A stretch of 64,000 bases of DNA from Bimastos eiseni (Eukaryota > Annelida > Clitellata > Crassiclitellata > Lumbricidae): the NCBI GenBank assembly GCA_959347315.1, contig OY365808.1, positions 62,001 through 126,000 of the forward strand, given 5' to 3'. Within the stretch, counting starts at the first letter, position 1; every line of letters begins with the position of its first letter. Below, piece after piece: positions 1-13,368 of this stretch. The position numbers were made by a program, and so were the translations under genes. The notes beneath the pieces were generated by a model. That model had not been told where the DNA came from, made no database searches, and saw only the letters and a list, made by a program, of their open reading frames with translations.

Positions 1-3000
1 GAACCAGATAAATAGACAGGGATACAGAACCAGATAAATAGACAGGCATACAGAACCAGATAAATAGACAGGGATACAGAACCAGATAAATAGACAGGGA
101 TACAGAACCAGATAAATAGACAGGCATACAGAACCAGATAAATAGACAGAGATACTGAACCAGATAAATAGACAGGGATACAGAACCAGATAAATAGACA
201 GGGATACAGAACCAGATAAATAGACAGGGATACAGAACCAGATAAATAGACAGGCATACAGAACCAGATAAATATAAGGCATTCAAAACCAGATATATAG
301 ACAGGGATACAGAACCAGATTAATAGACAGGCATACAGAACCAGATAAATAGACAGGGATTCAGAACCAGATAAATAGACAGGGATACAGAACCAGATAA
401 ATAGACAGGGATACAGAACCAGATAAATAGACAGGCATACAGAACCAGACAAATAGACAGGCATACAGAACCAGATAAATATAAGGCATACAAAACCAGA
501 TAAATAGACAGGGATACAGAACCAGACAAATAGACAGGCATACAGAACCAGATAAATAGACAGGCATACAGAACCACACAGACAGACAGGCATACAGAAC
601 CAGACAAATAGACAGGGATACAGAACCAGACAAATAGACAGGCATACAGAACCACACAGACAGACAGGCATACAGAACCAGATAAATAGAGAGGCATACA
701 GAACCACACAGACAGACAGGCACACAGAACCAGACAAATAGACAGGGATACAGAACCAGACAAATAGACAGGCATACAGAACCACACAGACATACAGGCA
801 TACAGAACCACACAGACCGACTGGCATACAGAACCAGACAAATGGACAGGCATACAGAACCAGATAAATAGAGAGGCATACAGAACCAGACAGACAGTCA
901 GGCATACAGAACCAGACAAATAGAGAGGGATACAGAACCAGACAAATAGACTTCCATAGAGAACCATACAAATAGACAGGCAGACAGAACCAGACAGACA
1001 GGCATACAGAACCAGATAAATAGACAGGGATACAGAACCAGATAAATAGATAGGGATGCAGAACCAGATAAATAAACAGGCATACAGAACCAGATAAATA
1101 GACAGGCATAAAGAGCCAGATATATAGACAGGCATACAGAACCAGACAAACAGACAGGCATACAAAACCAGATAAATAGACAGGCATACTGAACCAGATA
1201 AATAGACAGGCATACTGAACCAGATAAATAGACAGGCATACTGAACCAGATAAATAGACAGGCATACAGAACCAGATTAATAGACAGGCATACAGAACCA
1301 GATAAATAGACAGGCATGCTGAACCAGATAAATAGACAGGCATACTGAGCCAGATAAATAGACAGGCATACTGAACCAGATAAATAGACAGGCATACAGA
1401 ACCAGATTAATAGACAGGCATACAGAACCAGATAAATAGACAGGCATACAGAACCAGATAAATAGACAGGCATACAGAACCAGATAAATAGACAGGCATA
1501 CAGAACCAGATAAATAGACAGGCATAAAGAACCAGATAAATAGACAGGCATACTGAACCAGACAGACAGACAGGCATACAGAACCAAACAAACATACAGG
1601 CATACAGAACCAGATAAATAGACAGGCATAAAGAACCAGACAGACAGGCATACAAAACCAGATAAATAGACAGGGATACAGAACCGGATAAATAGACAGG
1701 GATACAGAAACAGATAAATAGACAGGGATACAGAAACAGATAAATAGACAGGGATACAGAACCAGATAAATAGACAGGCATACAGAACCAGATTAATAGA
1801 CAGGCATACAGAACCAGATAAATAGACAGGCATACAGAACCAGATAAATAGACAGGCATACAGAACCAGATAAATAGACAGGCATACAGAACCAGATAAA
1901 TAGACAGGCATAAAGAACCAGATAAATAGACAGGCATACTGAACCAGACAGACAGACAGGCATACAGAACCAAACAAACATACAGGCATACAGAACCAGA
2001 TAAATAGACAGGCATAAAGAACCAGACAGACAGGCATACAAAACCAGATAAATAGACAGGGATACAGAACCGGATAAATAGACAGGGATACAGAAACAGA
2101 TAAATAGACAGGGATACAGAAACAGATAAATAGACAGGGATACAGAACCAGATAAATAGAGAGGCATACAGAACCAGACAGACAGTCAGGCATACAGAAC
2201 CAGACAAATAGACAGGGATACAGAACCAGACAAATAGACTTCCATAGAGAACCATACAAATAGACAGGCAGACAGAACCAGACAGACAGGCATACAGAAC
2301 CAGATAAATAGACAGGGATACAGAACCAGATAAATAGATAGGGATCCAGAACCAGATAAATAAACAGGCATACAGAACCAGATAAATAGACAGGCATACA
2401 GAGCCAGATATATAGACAGGCATACAGAACCAGACAAACAGACAGGCATACAAAACCAGATAAATAGACAGGCATACTGAACCAGATAAATAGACAGGCA
2501 TACTGAACCAGATAAATAGACAGGCATACTGAACCAGATAAATAGACAGGCATACAGAACCAGATTAATAGACAGGCATACAGAACCAGATAAATAGACA
2601 GGCATGCTGAACCAGATAAATAGACAGGCATACTGAGCCAGATAAATAGACAGGCATACTGAACCAGATAAATAGACAGGCATACAGAACCAGATTAATA
2701 GACAGGCATACAGAACCAGATAAATAGACAGGCATACAGAACCAGATAAATAGACAGGCATACAGAACCAGATAAATAGACAGGCATACAGAACCAGATA
2801 AATAGACAGGCATAAAGAACCAGATAAATAGACAGGCATACTGAACCAGACAGACAGACAGGCATACAGAACCTAACAAACATACAGGCATACAGAACCA
2901 GATAAATAGACAGGCATAAAGAACCAAACAGACAGGCATACAAAACCAGATAAATAGACAGGGATACAGAACCGGATAAATAGACAGGGATACAGAAACA

Positions 3001-6000
3001 GATGAATAGACAGGGATACAGAAACAGATAAATAGACAGGGATACAGAACCAGATAAATAAACAGGCATACAGAACCAGATAAATATAAGGCATACAAAA
3101 CCAGATATATAGACAGGGATACAGAACCAGATTAATAGACAGGCATACAGAACCAGATAAATAGACAGGGATACAGAACCAGATAAACAGACAGGGATAC
3201 AGAACCAGATAAATAGACAGGGATAAAGAACCAGATAAATAGACAGGGATACAGAACCAGATAAATAGACAGGGATACAGAACCAGATAAATAGACAGGG
3301 ATATAGAACCAGATAAATAGACAGGCATACAGAACCAGATAAATAGACAGGGATACAGAACAAGATAAATAGACAGTCATACAGAACCAGATAAATATAA
3401 GGCATACAAAACCAGATGAATAGACAGGGATACAGAACCAGATAAATAGACAGGCATACAGAACCGTATAAATAGACAGGCATACAGAACCAGATAAATA
3501 TAAGGCATACGAAACCAGATAAATAGACAGGGATACAGAACCAGATTAATAGACAGGCACACAGAACCAGATAAATAGACAGGGATATAGAACCAGATAA
3601 ATAGACAGGGATACAGAACCAGATAAATAGACAGGGATACTGCACCAGATAAAAAGACAGGGATACACGACCAGATAAATAGACAAGGATACAGAACCAG
3701 ATAAATAGACAGGGATACAGAACCAGATAAAAACACTGCCATACAGAACCAGACAAATAGACAGGCATACAGAACCAGATAAATATAAGGCATACATAAC
3801 CAGATAATTAGACAGTCATACTGAACCAGATAAATATAAGGCATACAAAACCAGATAAATAGACAGGCATACAGAACTAGATAAATAGACAGGCATACTG
3901 AACAAGACAGACAGACAGGCATACAGAACCAAACAGACATACAGGCATACAGAACCAGATAAATAGACAGGCATACAGAACCAGACAGACAGGCATACAA
4001 AACCAGATAAATAGACAGGGATACAGAACCAGATAAATAGACAGGGATACTGAACCAGATAAATAGACAGGCATACTGAAACAGATAAATAGACAGGGAT
4101 ACAGAACCAGATAAATAGACAGGGATACAGAACCAGATAAATAGACAGGGATACAGAACCAGATAAATAGACAGGAATACTGAACCAGATAAATAGACAG
4201 GAATACTGAACCAGATAAATAGACAGGGATACAAAACCAGATAAATAGACAGGGATACAGAACCAGATAAATAGACAGGGATACAGAACAAGATAAATAG
4301 ACAGGGATACAGAACCAGATAAATAGACAGGGATACAGAACCAGATAAATAGACAGGGATACAGAACCAGATAAATAGACAGGGATACAGAACCAGATAA
4401 ATAGACAGAGATACTGAACCAGATAAATAGACAGGGATACAGAACCAGATAAATAGACAGGGATACAGAACCAGATAAATAGACAGGGATACAGAACCAG
4501 ATAAATAGACAGGGATACAGAACCAGATAAAAACACTGCCATACAGAACCAGACAAATAGACAGGCATAAAGAACCAGATAAATAGACAGGCATACTGAA
4601 CCAGACAGACAGACAGGCATACAGAACCAAACAAACATACAGGCATACAGAACCAGATAAATAGACAGGCATAAAGAACCAGACAGACAGGCATACAAAA
4701 CCAGATAAATAGACAGGGATACAGAACCGGATAAATAGACTGGGATACAGAAACAGATAAATAGACAGGGATACAGAAACAGATAAATAGACAGGGATAC
4801 AGAACCAGATAAATAGAGAGGCATACAGAACCAGACAGACAGTCAGGCATACAGAACCAGACAAATAGACAGGGATACAGAACCAGACAAATAGACTTCC
4901 ATAGAGAACCATACAAATAGACAGGCAGACAGAACCAGACAGACAGGCATACAGAACCAGATAAATAGACAGGGATACAGAACCAGATAAATAGATAGGG
5001 ATCCAGAACCAGATAAATAAACAGGCATACAGAACCAGATAAATAGACAGGCATACAGAGCCAGATATATAGACAGGCATACAGAACCAGACAAACAGAC
5101 AGGCATACAAAACCAGATAAATAGACAGGCATACTGAACCAGATAAATAGACAGGCATACTGAACCAGATAAATAGACAGGCATACTGAACCAGATAAAT
5201 AGACAGGCATACAGAACCAGATTAATAGACAGGCATACAGAACCAGATAAATAGACAGGCATGCTGAACCAGATAAATAGACAGGCATACTGAGCCAGAT
5301 AAATAGACAGGCATACTGAGCCAGATAAATAGACAGGGATACAGAACCAGATAAATAGACAGGGATACAGAACCAGATAAATAGACAGGGATACAGAACC
5401 AGATAAATAGACAGGGATACAGAACCAGATAAATAGACAGGGATACAGAACCAGATAAATAGACAGGCATACAGAACCAGACAAATAGACAGGCATACAG
5501 AACCAGATAAATAGACAGGGATACAAAACCAGATAAATAGACAGGGATACAGAACCAGACAAATAGACAGGCATACAGAACCAGATAAATAGACAGGCAT
5601 ACAGAACCACACAGACAGACAGGCATACAGAACCAGACAAATAGACAGGGATACAGAACCAGACAAATAGACAGGCATACAGAACCACACAGACAGACAG
5701 GCATACAGAACCAGATAAATAGAGAGGCATACAGAACCAGATAAATTTAAGGCATACAAAACCAGATAAATAGACAGGCATACAGAACCAGAAAAACAGA
5801 CTGGCATACAGAACCAGACAAATGGACAGGCATACAGAACCAGATAAATAGAGAGGCATACAGAACCACACAGACAGTCAGGCATACAGAACCAGACAAA
5901 TAGACAGGGATACAGAACCAGACAAATAGACTTCCATAGAGAACCATACAAATAGACAGGCAGACAGAACCAGACAGACAGGCATACAGAACCAGATAAA

Positions 6001-6556
6001 TAGACAGGGATACAGAACCAGATAAATAGACAGGGATGCAGAACCAGATAAATAAACAGGCATACAGAACCAGATAAATAGACAGGCATACAAAACCAGA
6101 TTAATAGACAGGCATACAGAACCAGATAAATAGACAGGCATACAGAACCAGATAAATAGACAGGCATACAGAACCAGATAAATAGACAGGCATACAAAAC
6201 CAGATAAATAGACAGGCATACAGAACCAGAGTAATAGACAGGCATACAGAACCAGATAAATAGACAGGCATACAGAACCAGATAAATAGACAGGCATACA
6301 GAACCAGATAAATAGACAGGCATACAAAACCAGATAAATAGACAGGGATACAGAACCAGACAAATAGACAGGCATGCTGAACCAGATAAATAGACTTGCA
6401 TACATAGTTACAGACAAATAGACAGGCATATAGAACCAGACAAATAGACTGCCATAGAGAACCATACAAATACACAGGCATAGGGAACCCGAGAGACAGG
6501 CATCCAGAACCAGACAGCAAGACAGGCATACAGAACCAGACATATAGACAGGCATA
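1..6556. repeat. 26-bp satellite array (window begins inside it)
   Basis: About 250 tandem copies of a 26-bp unit beginning GAACCAGATAAATAGACAGG and ending CATACA, with common variants GGGATAC, CATACTG and CAGACAGAC. Some units differ in length by 1-2 bases. Rare marker variants recur as blocks (see findings), so the array has higher-order structure. Because three units are 78 bp and the unit has no stop codon on the minus strand, long minus-strand frames rich in MPVYLSGSV run through it. These are by-products of periodicity, not genes. The array decays near 6,380-6,560 with substituted units and then stops. Confidence 0.97.
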
Positions 6557-6710
6557 CAGAGTTACAGAGGCGAGCAAAAGAATGACGGAGAAGTTCTTTG
6601 TCGAAAATTCTAACCGCTTCGTTTCTACTGACCTTGAGTCTGAGGTCAAAGGTTAAAGAGCCAAGTACAAAGTCTACAGCATCCGAAAGATGAGATGATG
6701 AGATGTCGCC
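6557..6710. other. unique junction between satellite and microsatellite
   Basis: Single-copy-looking sequence linking the satellite and the pyrimidine-rich block. It has no open frame with coding character. Confidence 0.5.
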
Positions 6711-6740
6711 GTCTCTCGCTCTCTCTTTCTCTCGCTCTCT

Positions 6741-6782
<42 letters not shown>

Positions 6783-7190
6783 ATCTATATCTCCCTCTCC
6801 TTTCTCTGTCCTTGCGTCTGTTTCTGTCTCTGCTTCTGTCTCTGTCTCTCTGTCTTTGCTTCTGTATCTGTCTCTATGTCACTGTCTCTGCTTCTGTCTC
6901 TGTCTCTATCTCTCTGTCTCTGCTTCTGTTTCTGTCTCTGCTTCTGTATCTGTCTCTATGTCTTTGCTTCTGTATCTGTCTCTATGTCACTGTCTCTGCT
7001 TCTGTCTCTGTCTCTGCTTCTGTCTCTGTCTCTCTGTCTTTGCTTCTGTATCTGTCTCTATGTCTTTGCTTCTGTACCTGTCTCTATGTCACTGTCTCTG
7101 CTTCTGTCTCTGTCTCTGCTTCTGTCTTTGTCTCTGTCTCTCTGTCTCTGCTTCTGTCACTGTGTCTGCTTTGATTTCAACCTCTGTCTA
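6711..7190. repeat. pyrimidine-rich microsatellite/minisatellite (CT and TCTG-type)
   Basis: Starts as (CT)n and becomes loose tandem copies of TGTCTCTGCTTCTGTCTC-like 18-bp and 12-bp units. Open frames rich in Ser/Leu run through in several phases, which is expected of low-complexity DNA. Confidence 0.9.
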
Positions 7191-7217
7191 AAAGAGATGC
7201 TCACTTTTGCGAAGGAA

Positions 7218-7385
7218 GCCAATGGCATCATAGTCATCGTCATCGTTATTGTCAGCAGCAGCAGCTTCATCATCATCATCATCATCATCATCATCGTCAT
7301 CGTCGTCGTCATCATCATCATCATCATCATCAGCTGCAGCAGCAGCAGCATTATCATCATCATCGTCGTCGTCGTCGTCATAACC
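7218..7385. repeat. trinucleotide microsatellites (ATC/GTC, CAG)
   Basis: Runs of ATC and GTC triplets with short CAG blocks at 7,255-7,263 and 7,332-7,349. No gene is seen. Confidence 0.9.
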
Positions 7386-7903
7386 GTCACGAATAGCGAC
7401 ACCTCAGTGCTCACAAAAGACACGTTAAGAAGACCAGTTTAAAACACTATACCAACTCAAGCCCACAATTATGGTCGAACTTCTTGTTTGGTTCTGGTGC
7501 CAGTTCATAAAAATCCGACAGGGTCGACCCGAGGAGACAGCATTTGCTGCGCAATGTTTGAGCGATGATGGTGATCATAATTATGGATGCGTAGAAGGGT
7601 AGAAATAGGATGAACAGAAGCTGTAAGTAGCTGTTCAGTCACAGCCTACGCAGGCTGAGAAACCCTAACCATAATTATTAGCAGCGTTCAGCTGCCAGGC
7701 CATTCTCATCAGATAGGCAGCAACTGTGATAGGGTTTTGTGAAAGATTCTGAAGTGGGCAACTGCATATTATGCGCAGTTGAGGAGTGTAAAGACCTGAA
7801 AGGATCATATTGAACTAAGAAGACAGGGTTATTTCAATAAAAAAATAAATATATAATTAAATTATCCGATCGCTGCCGTATTATCTGTATGTTGTGTGCC
7901 GTT
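7386..7903. other. intergenic, no recognised feature
   Basis: No supported coding exon, RNA gene or repeat. A short inverted pair around 7,680-7,731 (GGCAGC/GCTGCC) is too weak to call. Confidence 0.4.
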
Positions 7904-8280
7904 ATGACGAGCGGCGTTCGTCATGCATATTATAAGTACCTTAGGGTTAGGGTTGTATGTATCAATTGATAAACAGGAATTGTTAAAATTGTTTATAAGA
8001 AGTATAAATATTGAATTATTAATATTTATGTATATGAATATATATATATTTATAATTATTTATTATATACTTATGTATAATATATGTATAATATATAATA
8101 TATGTAAAAACTTATATTTATTAAAACTTATATTTATTATAATTTATAATATAATATTTATAAATATTGAAATGATATATTTAACAAAATAAATACCTGC
8201 TAACAAAACAAGACCCTGACCCTATTAACCCTAAACCCTAACATATGATATGCATGACGAGTGGGGCTCGTCATGCATAT
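7904..8280. mobile_element. AT-rich segment bounded by matching hairpins with inverted telomere-like motifs
   Basis: At 7,904-7,924 a 7-bp stem (ATGACGA/TCGTCAT) is followed by GCATAT and, at about 7,941, TTAGGGTTAGGG. At the other end AACCCTAAACCCTAAC (about 8,227-8,242) is followed by a perfect 14-bp stem with a 5-base loop (8,248-8,261 and 8,267-8,280). The two hairpins share ATGACGAG...CGTCATGCATAT in the same orientation. The interior is very AT-rich and has no gene. It may be a small non-autonomous transposon whose tips fold, or an interstitial telomere-like block. Family unknown. Confidence 0.45.
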
Positions 8281-10728
8281 GTTGATTCCGGCGAACTGGG
8301 TACAAAATCATTTCCACAGACATTGGTCAGTGGCAACCACTATCAGATCACAATAGGTTGCCAGATAGGCTTGAGGAAATTACCGGACTACGGCTAGCTA
8401 GTTGAGGGGAGCGTGGACCCGTGGGGATGTGGCCCGCCAAAATCGTATTTCGGATCAGCTTCCCTCTGTTGAATCGCGTACATATTATTTAGTATCCTAT
8501 CAAAAAGGCGACCATCAAAAAGGTACATTCAAAGAGGCGACTGTCAAAAGGGCGCATGCTTTAAAAAAACTAAATTGCTGTAGTGTAGAGTAACGTTCGA
8601 AACTTATTTTTCAAATGTTTTAGGTTGAGATTATGAGCGATTTCTCTTAGTTAGTCTAAATTTGTTCGATTGCTAAGATCGTGAAGTTCCGTCAACTATT
8701 TTGATGATACGTTTAGGCTTAGCCACCTTGTAATTATCATTCGCTGAGAACGATATTGCCCTAGACAACGAACTACTCCAACTTCATTTCGATCGTTAGG
8801 ACTTTGCTATTTCTTCAAACTGTCTATGAATTTCCTAATTGTGGGATGGTAAGCACCAAGGAGTTGAATAAATCCTGTGCCAGCCTTCGACTGAGTTCAA
8901 TCGATTAATCGCCTATATGTAAGACGTCCCAAACCGTGATTTTGAGTACTGGCCCTGACCGATTGTCAGAATCGGTTGTTCTCTTATGAAAACCGCGGCC
9001 TTACCACCGGAACCTGTCACACCAATAGTAGATGAGCCCAGAAGGAGTGAGAGGCTAAAGAGTAAACGTGGGATCCGTTGGAGATGAACCCTCATAAATT
9101 CCTATCTGAGAGTAGAGTACAGTCTGGGGTCCATGTGTCCTGGGGAGAATCACGGGTGATGGACCAACTGCCTTCATATACAAGCGACGGCCTAGCAACC
9201 CGGAGCGGAGGCAGGGGCACCACAACTTTAATCTCTTAGACAAAAAACTCCAGAAACTGTATGTCTCATAATTATGTTGTTTCTCAACTCTTATTACGCT
9301 ATCACCTCTTTCTGCAGTGTAGTGTTTATGTGTAAGCCTACACAGGTCTTCATCATTTGCCCGTTGTTACTCAATAAGCGAATGTACGATGACAACGAAC
9401 TGTCTGGTATTTATTATTGCCATCAGATTAGAAACAGTTCAAGTGCATAGTTGTCTTGTCTGAAAACAATTATTACGAAGAATGTCTTTAAAATAAACAG
9501 ACAGTGGTCTATAAATTCAAAAGCACTTCTAAAATCTAAATCCAATAAAGCTTAAAAATAATATAACAAACATGAAGCCTCAGATATAAATATAAGCAAG
9601 TTTAAAATCAGTTTAAGACAACAAAACGAAACAAATAGTTCCCTCAGCAGTCTAGACCTAGCAAGAAACGTGTTCAGCTAACAAAAATATTAACCGAATA
9701 TTCAAAAAAAGGGAAAATGTGAGCGAACCCGAAACAATAAGAAAATAGAGAAAAGACGATAAACAACAAAACATTTTCACTTACCGGTATAATAAATTTA
9801 AAAGCTACCGGTATAATAAACTTAACAGCTATCAGAACCATTCTATGCCTAAAATCATCTTAACAACCGGCAGCACAACTTCATCTGTAGCGGTATAACT
9901 CACTTTAAAAAGCATCTGATAAAATGCTATGAAACAAAACCAGCAATAACAACCATTTGGCAAATCAACAACCAGCGTTACAGATATAAATGAAATGACT
10001 TGCAAATGGCGATGTCTTTAATGAACAAATAAAGCAGATGAAATAGAAGTTTCACTGATGTCGAAGCAGCAGAGTATTTTTATCTGTCTGTCTGGCAAAT
10101 CCTTTGTATCAGATCATAATCGTGCTCACCAGCCTGCAAACAATATCCATCACATGAGAGTGGCTAAGAGCAAATGTCCTATTACACTGGTTGCATAATT
10201 ACGAGTTCAGTGGCGATTATGTAAACTATATCAACCAAGTGGCGATAGTAATATAGGAGCTTCTAAAGCGCCACTCTATTAATGTTCAGTGCGTCAAATG
10301 ATGGTCGATACATCTATAGGTCTATAGACTGTAGCCCATAATCCCTGCAGACAATTCAGTTGCACATTTTTAACAGTAAGATCGTTTTACAATATCTTTA
10401 CCAGGAAAAAAAGCTGTCCTCTTTCTATGCACACCACAATCAAAAACTTTCCTGAATTAATATTTTACGACCAATTGTCGACGACGATACATGGAATCAT
10501 TCAAATAAAAGACATTTACAAGACATCGTCATCACACTTGTGCTCGATTGGCTAGAGCTGTCGACTTGTAACTCGCAGAGTAATGTACTGGTTCTTTCTT
10601 CTTCCAAAAACAGTTGCTGTGTCTTAACCATTGGAAGTCGAGAAACCAGTTGGCCGAGAGGGGGGTCGGACTCAGATCTCCCTCCATCGGGAAAAGTGCG
10701 TGGGGTGATGACCCTCGGCCTCATAGGG
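8281..10728. other. intergenic, no gene recognised
   Basis: About 2.4 kb with no supported exon. Minor items: short loose repeats of CAAAAAGGCGAC type at 8,500-8,555, and at about 10,256-10,290 (minus) a short match to the 3' tail of the LINE at 53.24-53.33 kb (GTGGCGCTTTAGAAG). A SINE-like A-box stretch lies near 10,546-10,570 but no convincing B box follows. Confidence 0.4.
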
Positions 10729-10736
10729 GTTACGAT
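10729..10736. repeat. 8-bp target-site duplication, left copy
   Basis: GTTACGAT, identical to 12,558-12,565 on the other side of the hAT-like element. Confidence 0.8.
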
Positions 10737-12557
10737 TAGTGCTTAAAGTGTAAAAAAGAAGTGCCTGGACGCTAGTGTCAAAAAGTTTAGAACTAAAGAT
10801 TGCAAAGGCAGATGGTACGCGCAATATAGTCCATTGTATTCGTTAAAATAGAAGTTGGAGTGATGATATTAATGATGCTGGAATAGAAGTTGGATCGCTG
10901 AACGAATATCTTACAAAACAGCTGCTGTTTAGATGAATATAACGCCTGCTGAAATAAAAGTTGGATTATCGAAAAGAATATTTGCCTAAGTAGAAGTTGA
11001 ACTGATAAAAATAGTTCTAGCTGAACCTGGATATGCAGAATTATTATAATCAATCCAACTTCTATTTGACAAAATACAGTGGGCGAACAATAAAATTTAG
11101 TTAGCATTCGTTGGCTTTTTGTCCATTAACTATTAATTTATCGTCAACTATTTGTTGGTGAAATATTACTTGTAATTTTAAGCGTAGGGCCTACAGAGAA
11201 TTACTTTCCACTTTGCGAATTTGTCGACAAGGGGCCAGTGGAGCCGGCAGCGTTTTGAAGTTGGGATAGGCGTAAAAAAGTTTCCAAACGTGCGAAACGC
11301 AACAATTATTCCCTCTATTTACAGAGTTGTGTCTCAGCATTTGCAGAGGAACGTGTTCTAGTCAATATTGAGCAAAAATTCAATTCAGTCTATATAGAAT
11401 TTTTTTAAAGTTCGTCAAATAAAATGCAGCTACAGATAGATTGATAAAGCAAAACACCGAGAGTTGTTGAAAGAACTTCTGCCAAACAGTCTCTTAAGTT
11501 GATTTCCTGATCAGAGGCGGCGATCTCGTTTGACAGGTGGGGGAACACCCAGTGAGAGGGGTACGAAATGTGGGGAACAGACGTATAATATGTCCCCTCC
11601 TTGCAAAAGGTGGGGGGACTTGTCCCCCTCGACCTTCCAGGGATCGCCGATCCTGTTCTTGACACATTTCTAGAATTGTGATCTCCTCCATTCGTTCTAT
11701 TCTCAAAACAGAGGATGGGAATCGTGGAATTTCCCTTGTGCCTGTTTTTGACCGTATACCAGGGTCATCTCGATTGATTTATATTTATTTTGCACCAAGT
11801 TGCACCAGGTAAATAAAAATATATCCTAGTGTTCACACTGCAAATGCGAGTTTGAAATATTCACTTTATCAGTATTCTAAACTTTTTGGACATTTTCACC
11901 AATCCGTCGATTAAACTTTTCCGGTGCATGACCTTTTCCAGAACAACAGCCTGTCTGCCCTGTTGGGGCAACTTTTTTCTAAATTTTTGTCGATGATCAA
12001 TCCGACATCATGTACTAGCAGTAGCAGTAGATACGTGGCTTATCTAGCTACACGTTTCGTTGTTTCACAACTTGAAACAGAAGAAATTCAGTTCAATTTT
12101 ATACGCGCTATGGTATGTAGTGCAACTTAATTAGTTTACTAACTTACTACTACTAGGCCAGATCAGCTAGTTACAAATTTTATCAAACAAGCTAAACAAC
12201 TTTTTGCTTTTCACATCTGAAAACTAATCACCAAATGCAGCAGACGCCAGAAGCGCATAAGACGAAAATTAATTTGATGAAAAGGTAACTAGATTGTATG
12301 ACACGAATTATAGATATCCATTATATACATGGTCTACTTCAGTTAATAAGTAGGCCTAATGAAAATATGATTTTTCGGAAATAGCAGAAAATTAAATCCT
12401 GTTGATAATAAAATACGTAGAGGAATTGCACTGTTGCATGGACGCTCATTGACGGCGTCCAGGCCCTGCTGGCCAAATAAGTGGCAGGACGGCGTCCAGC
12501 CCCGAAAATAAGTGCCTGGACGCCGTCCATGACCTTCCAGGCACACTTTAAGCCCTG
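10737..12557. mobile_element. hAT-like DNA element, 1,821 bp, with 8-bp TSD
   Basis: The ends are TAGTGCTTAAAGTG (left) and, reverse-complemented, CAGGGCTTAAAGTG (right), flanked by perfect GTTACGAT duplications. An 8-bp duplication and CAGNG-type tips fit the hAT superfamily. Subterminal sequence holds several GGACGCCGTCC palindromic blocks (12,440-12,535). No intact transposase is seen, so it is probably non-autonomous or internally degraded. A second, reversed copy of its left portion lies at 47,330-47,790. Comparing the two shows an extra stretch at about 10,798-11,097 here. Confidence 0.8.
10798..11097. mobile_element. insertion within the hAT-like element
   Basis: About 300 bp absent from the related copy at 47.7 kb, where the flanks GAACTAAA and TTTAGTTA are contiguous. 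It contains repeated ATAGAAGTTGGA motifs in both orientations. Family unknown. Confidence 0.5.
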
Positions 12558-12565
12558 GTTACGAT
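12558..12565. repeat. 8-bp target-site duplication, right copy
   Basis: GTTACGAT, identical to 10,729-10,736. Confidence 0.8.
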
Positions 12566-13368
12566 CACTGGTGACCTCCGCGCCACACCTATGCTGACGC
12601 CACTCTGAGATCTTGCTCGAGATCTCTGCAAGTCATGAGAGTCCTTGGAGCACATTAACTACCAGCGAGGGCCTTCCATGTGTTAGCCGGAGCGAGTACA
12701 GTTGCCAGACTTCTCTACGTTGTCCCAGCGTGGTATGCCTGAATCACTGTAATCGACAGTCTAAAAGTCATCGCGAGGTCGCCCTGAAAACTTGAATTGT
12801 GTAGATTGCCGAGGAACGTCTGTTGCCGCGGACAATTGTGAGACTGACTGACTGTGCGGTGAGGTCTTCCCTCCGATTAGCGAACGCATGACTTTCTGCT
12901 GCCCCACAGAGATTGTAGCCATTAACTCTCCATAATTTTATTCCGGAATCTTAGGTCATCCTGTTGACTCTTACACCATAATTATTTAAGTATAGCTGGA
13001 CATTGATTTAAATACCTAAATTTATCTAAATATCCACTTGCATTAGGCCCACTCCACTGCTATGGCACTGTACTTTAAGAGTGGAGTATTACCGATTCTC
13101 TAACCTCTCTTATAAACCATTATTATAATTGTAAGTCCTTCCTGCACACTTACTCTGCAATATAACTGTATCTACTTCATGGTCCGGAGAAGATTTCTGA
13201 ATCCTTGGATGAAGGACAATGTCAAGATGGAGATGTATTGTATTTAGTTCAATTAATTGGCCATGTCGAGTGTTAATTGAAGCTTAATAAATGAGTAACT
13301 TACGAAGGCCAGCAGCAGCGGCAGCAGTACAATAAGCGGCAGAGTGATCAGCTGTGGGACTTCAGTTG
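12566..13368 (-). other. downstream/3' UTR side of the phospholipase C gene
   Basis: This lies beyond the stop codon of the minus-strand phospholipase C gene. No other coding exon is seen. It probably contains the 3' UTR. Confidence 0.4.
12937..12942 (-). terminator. candidate polyadenylation signal AATAAA
   Basis: AATAAA on the minus strand about 430 bp after the phospholipase C stop codon at 13,369. It is the clearest candidate in the 3' flank. Confidence 0.4.

Noticed and set aside
1..6556. CRISPR array
   Set aside because: No constant repeat separated by unique spacers; contiguous satellite in animal DNA.
320..6650. Long minus-strand open frames (up to 861 codons) encoding MPVYLSGSVCLSIYLVLYAC-type hydrophobic repeats
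   Set aside because: They are forced by the 26-bp period (78 bp = 26 codons) and the absence of stops in the unit; overlapping frames exist in all three phases. No start context, splicing or non-repeat domain.
6695..7442. Ser/Leu-rich plus-strand frames
   Set aside because: Pure CT/TCTG and triplet low complexity.
7930..8245. True telomere end
   Set aside because: Only two to three TTAGGG-like units per side, in inverted orientation, with ordinary sequence beyond.
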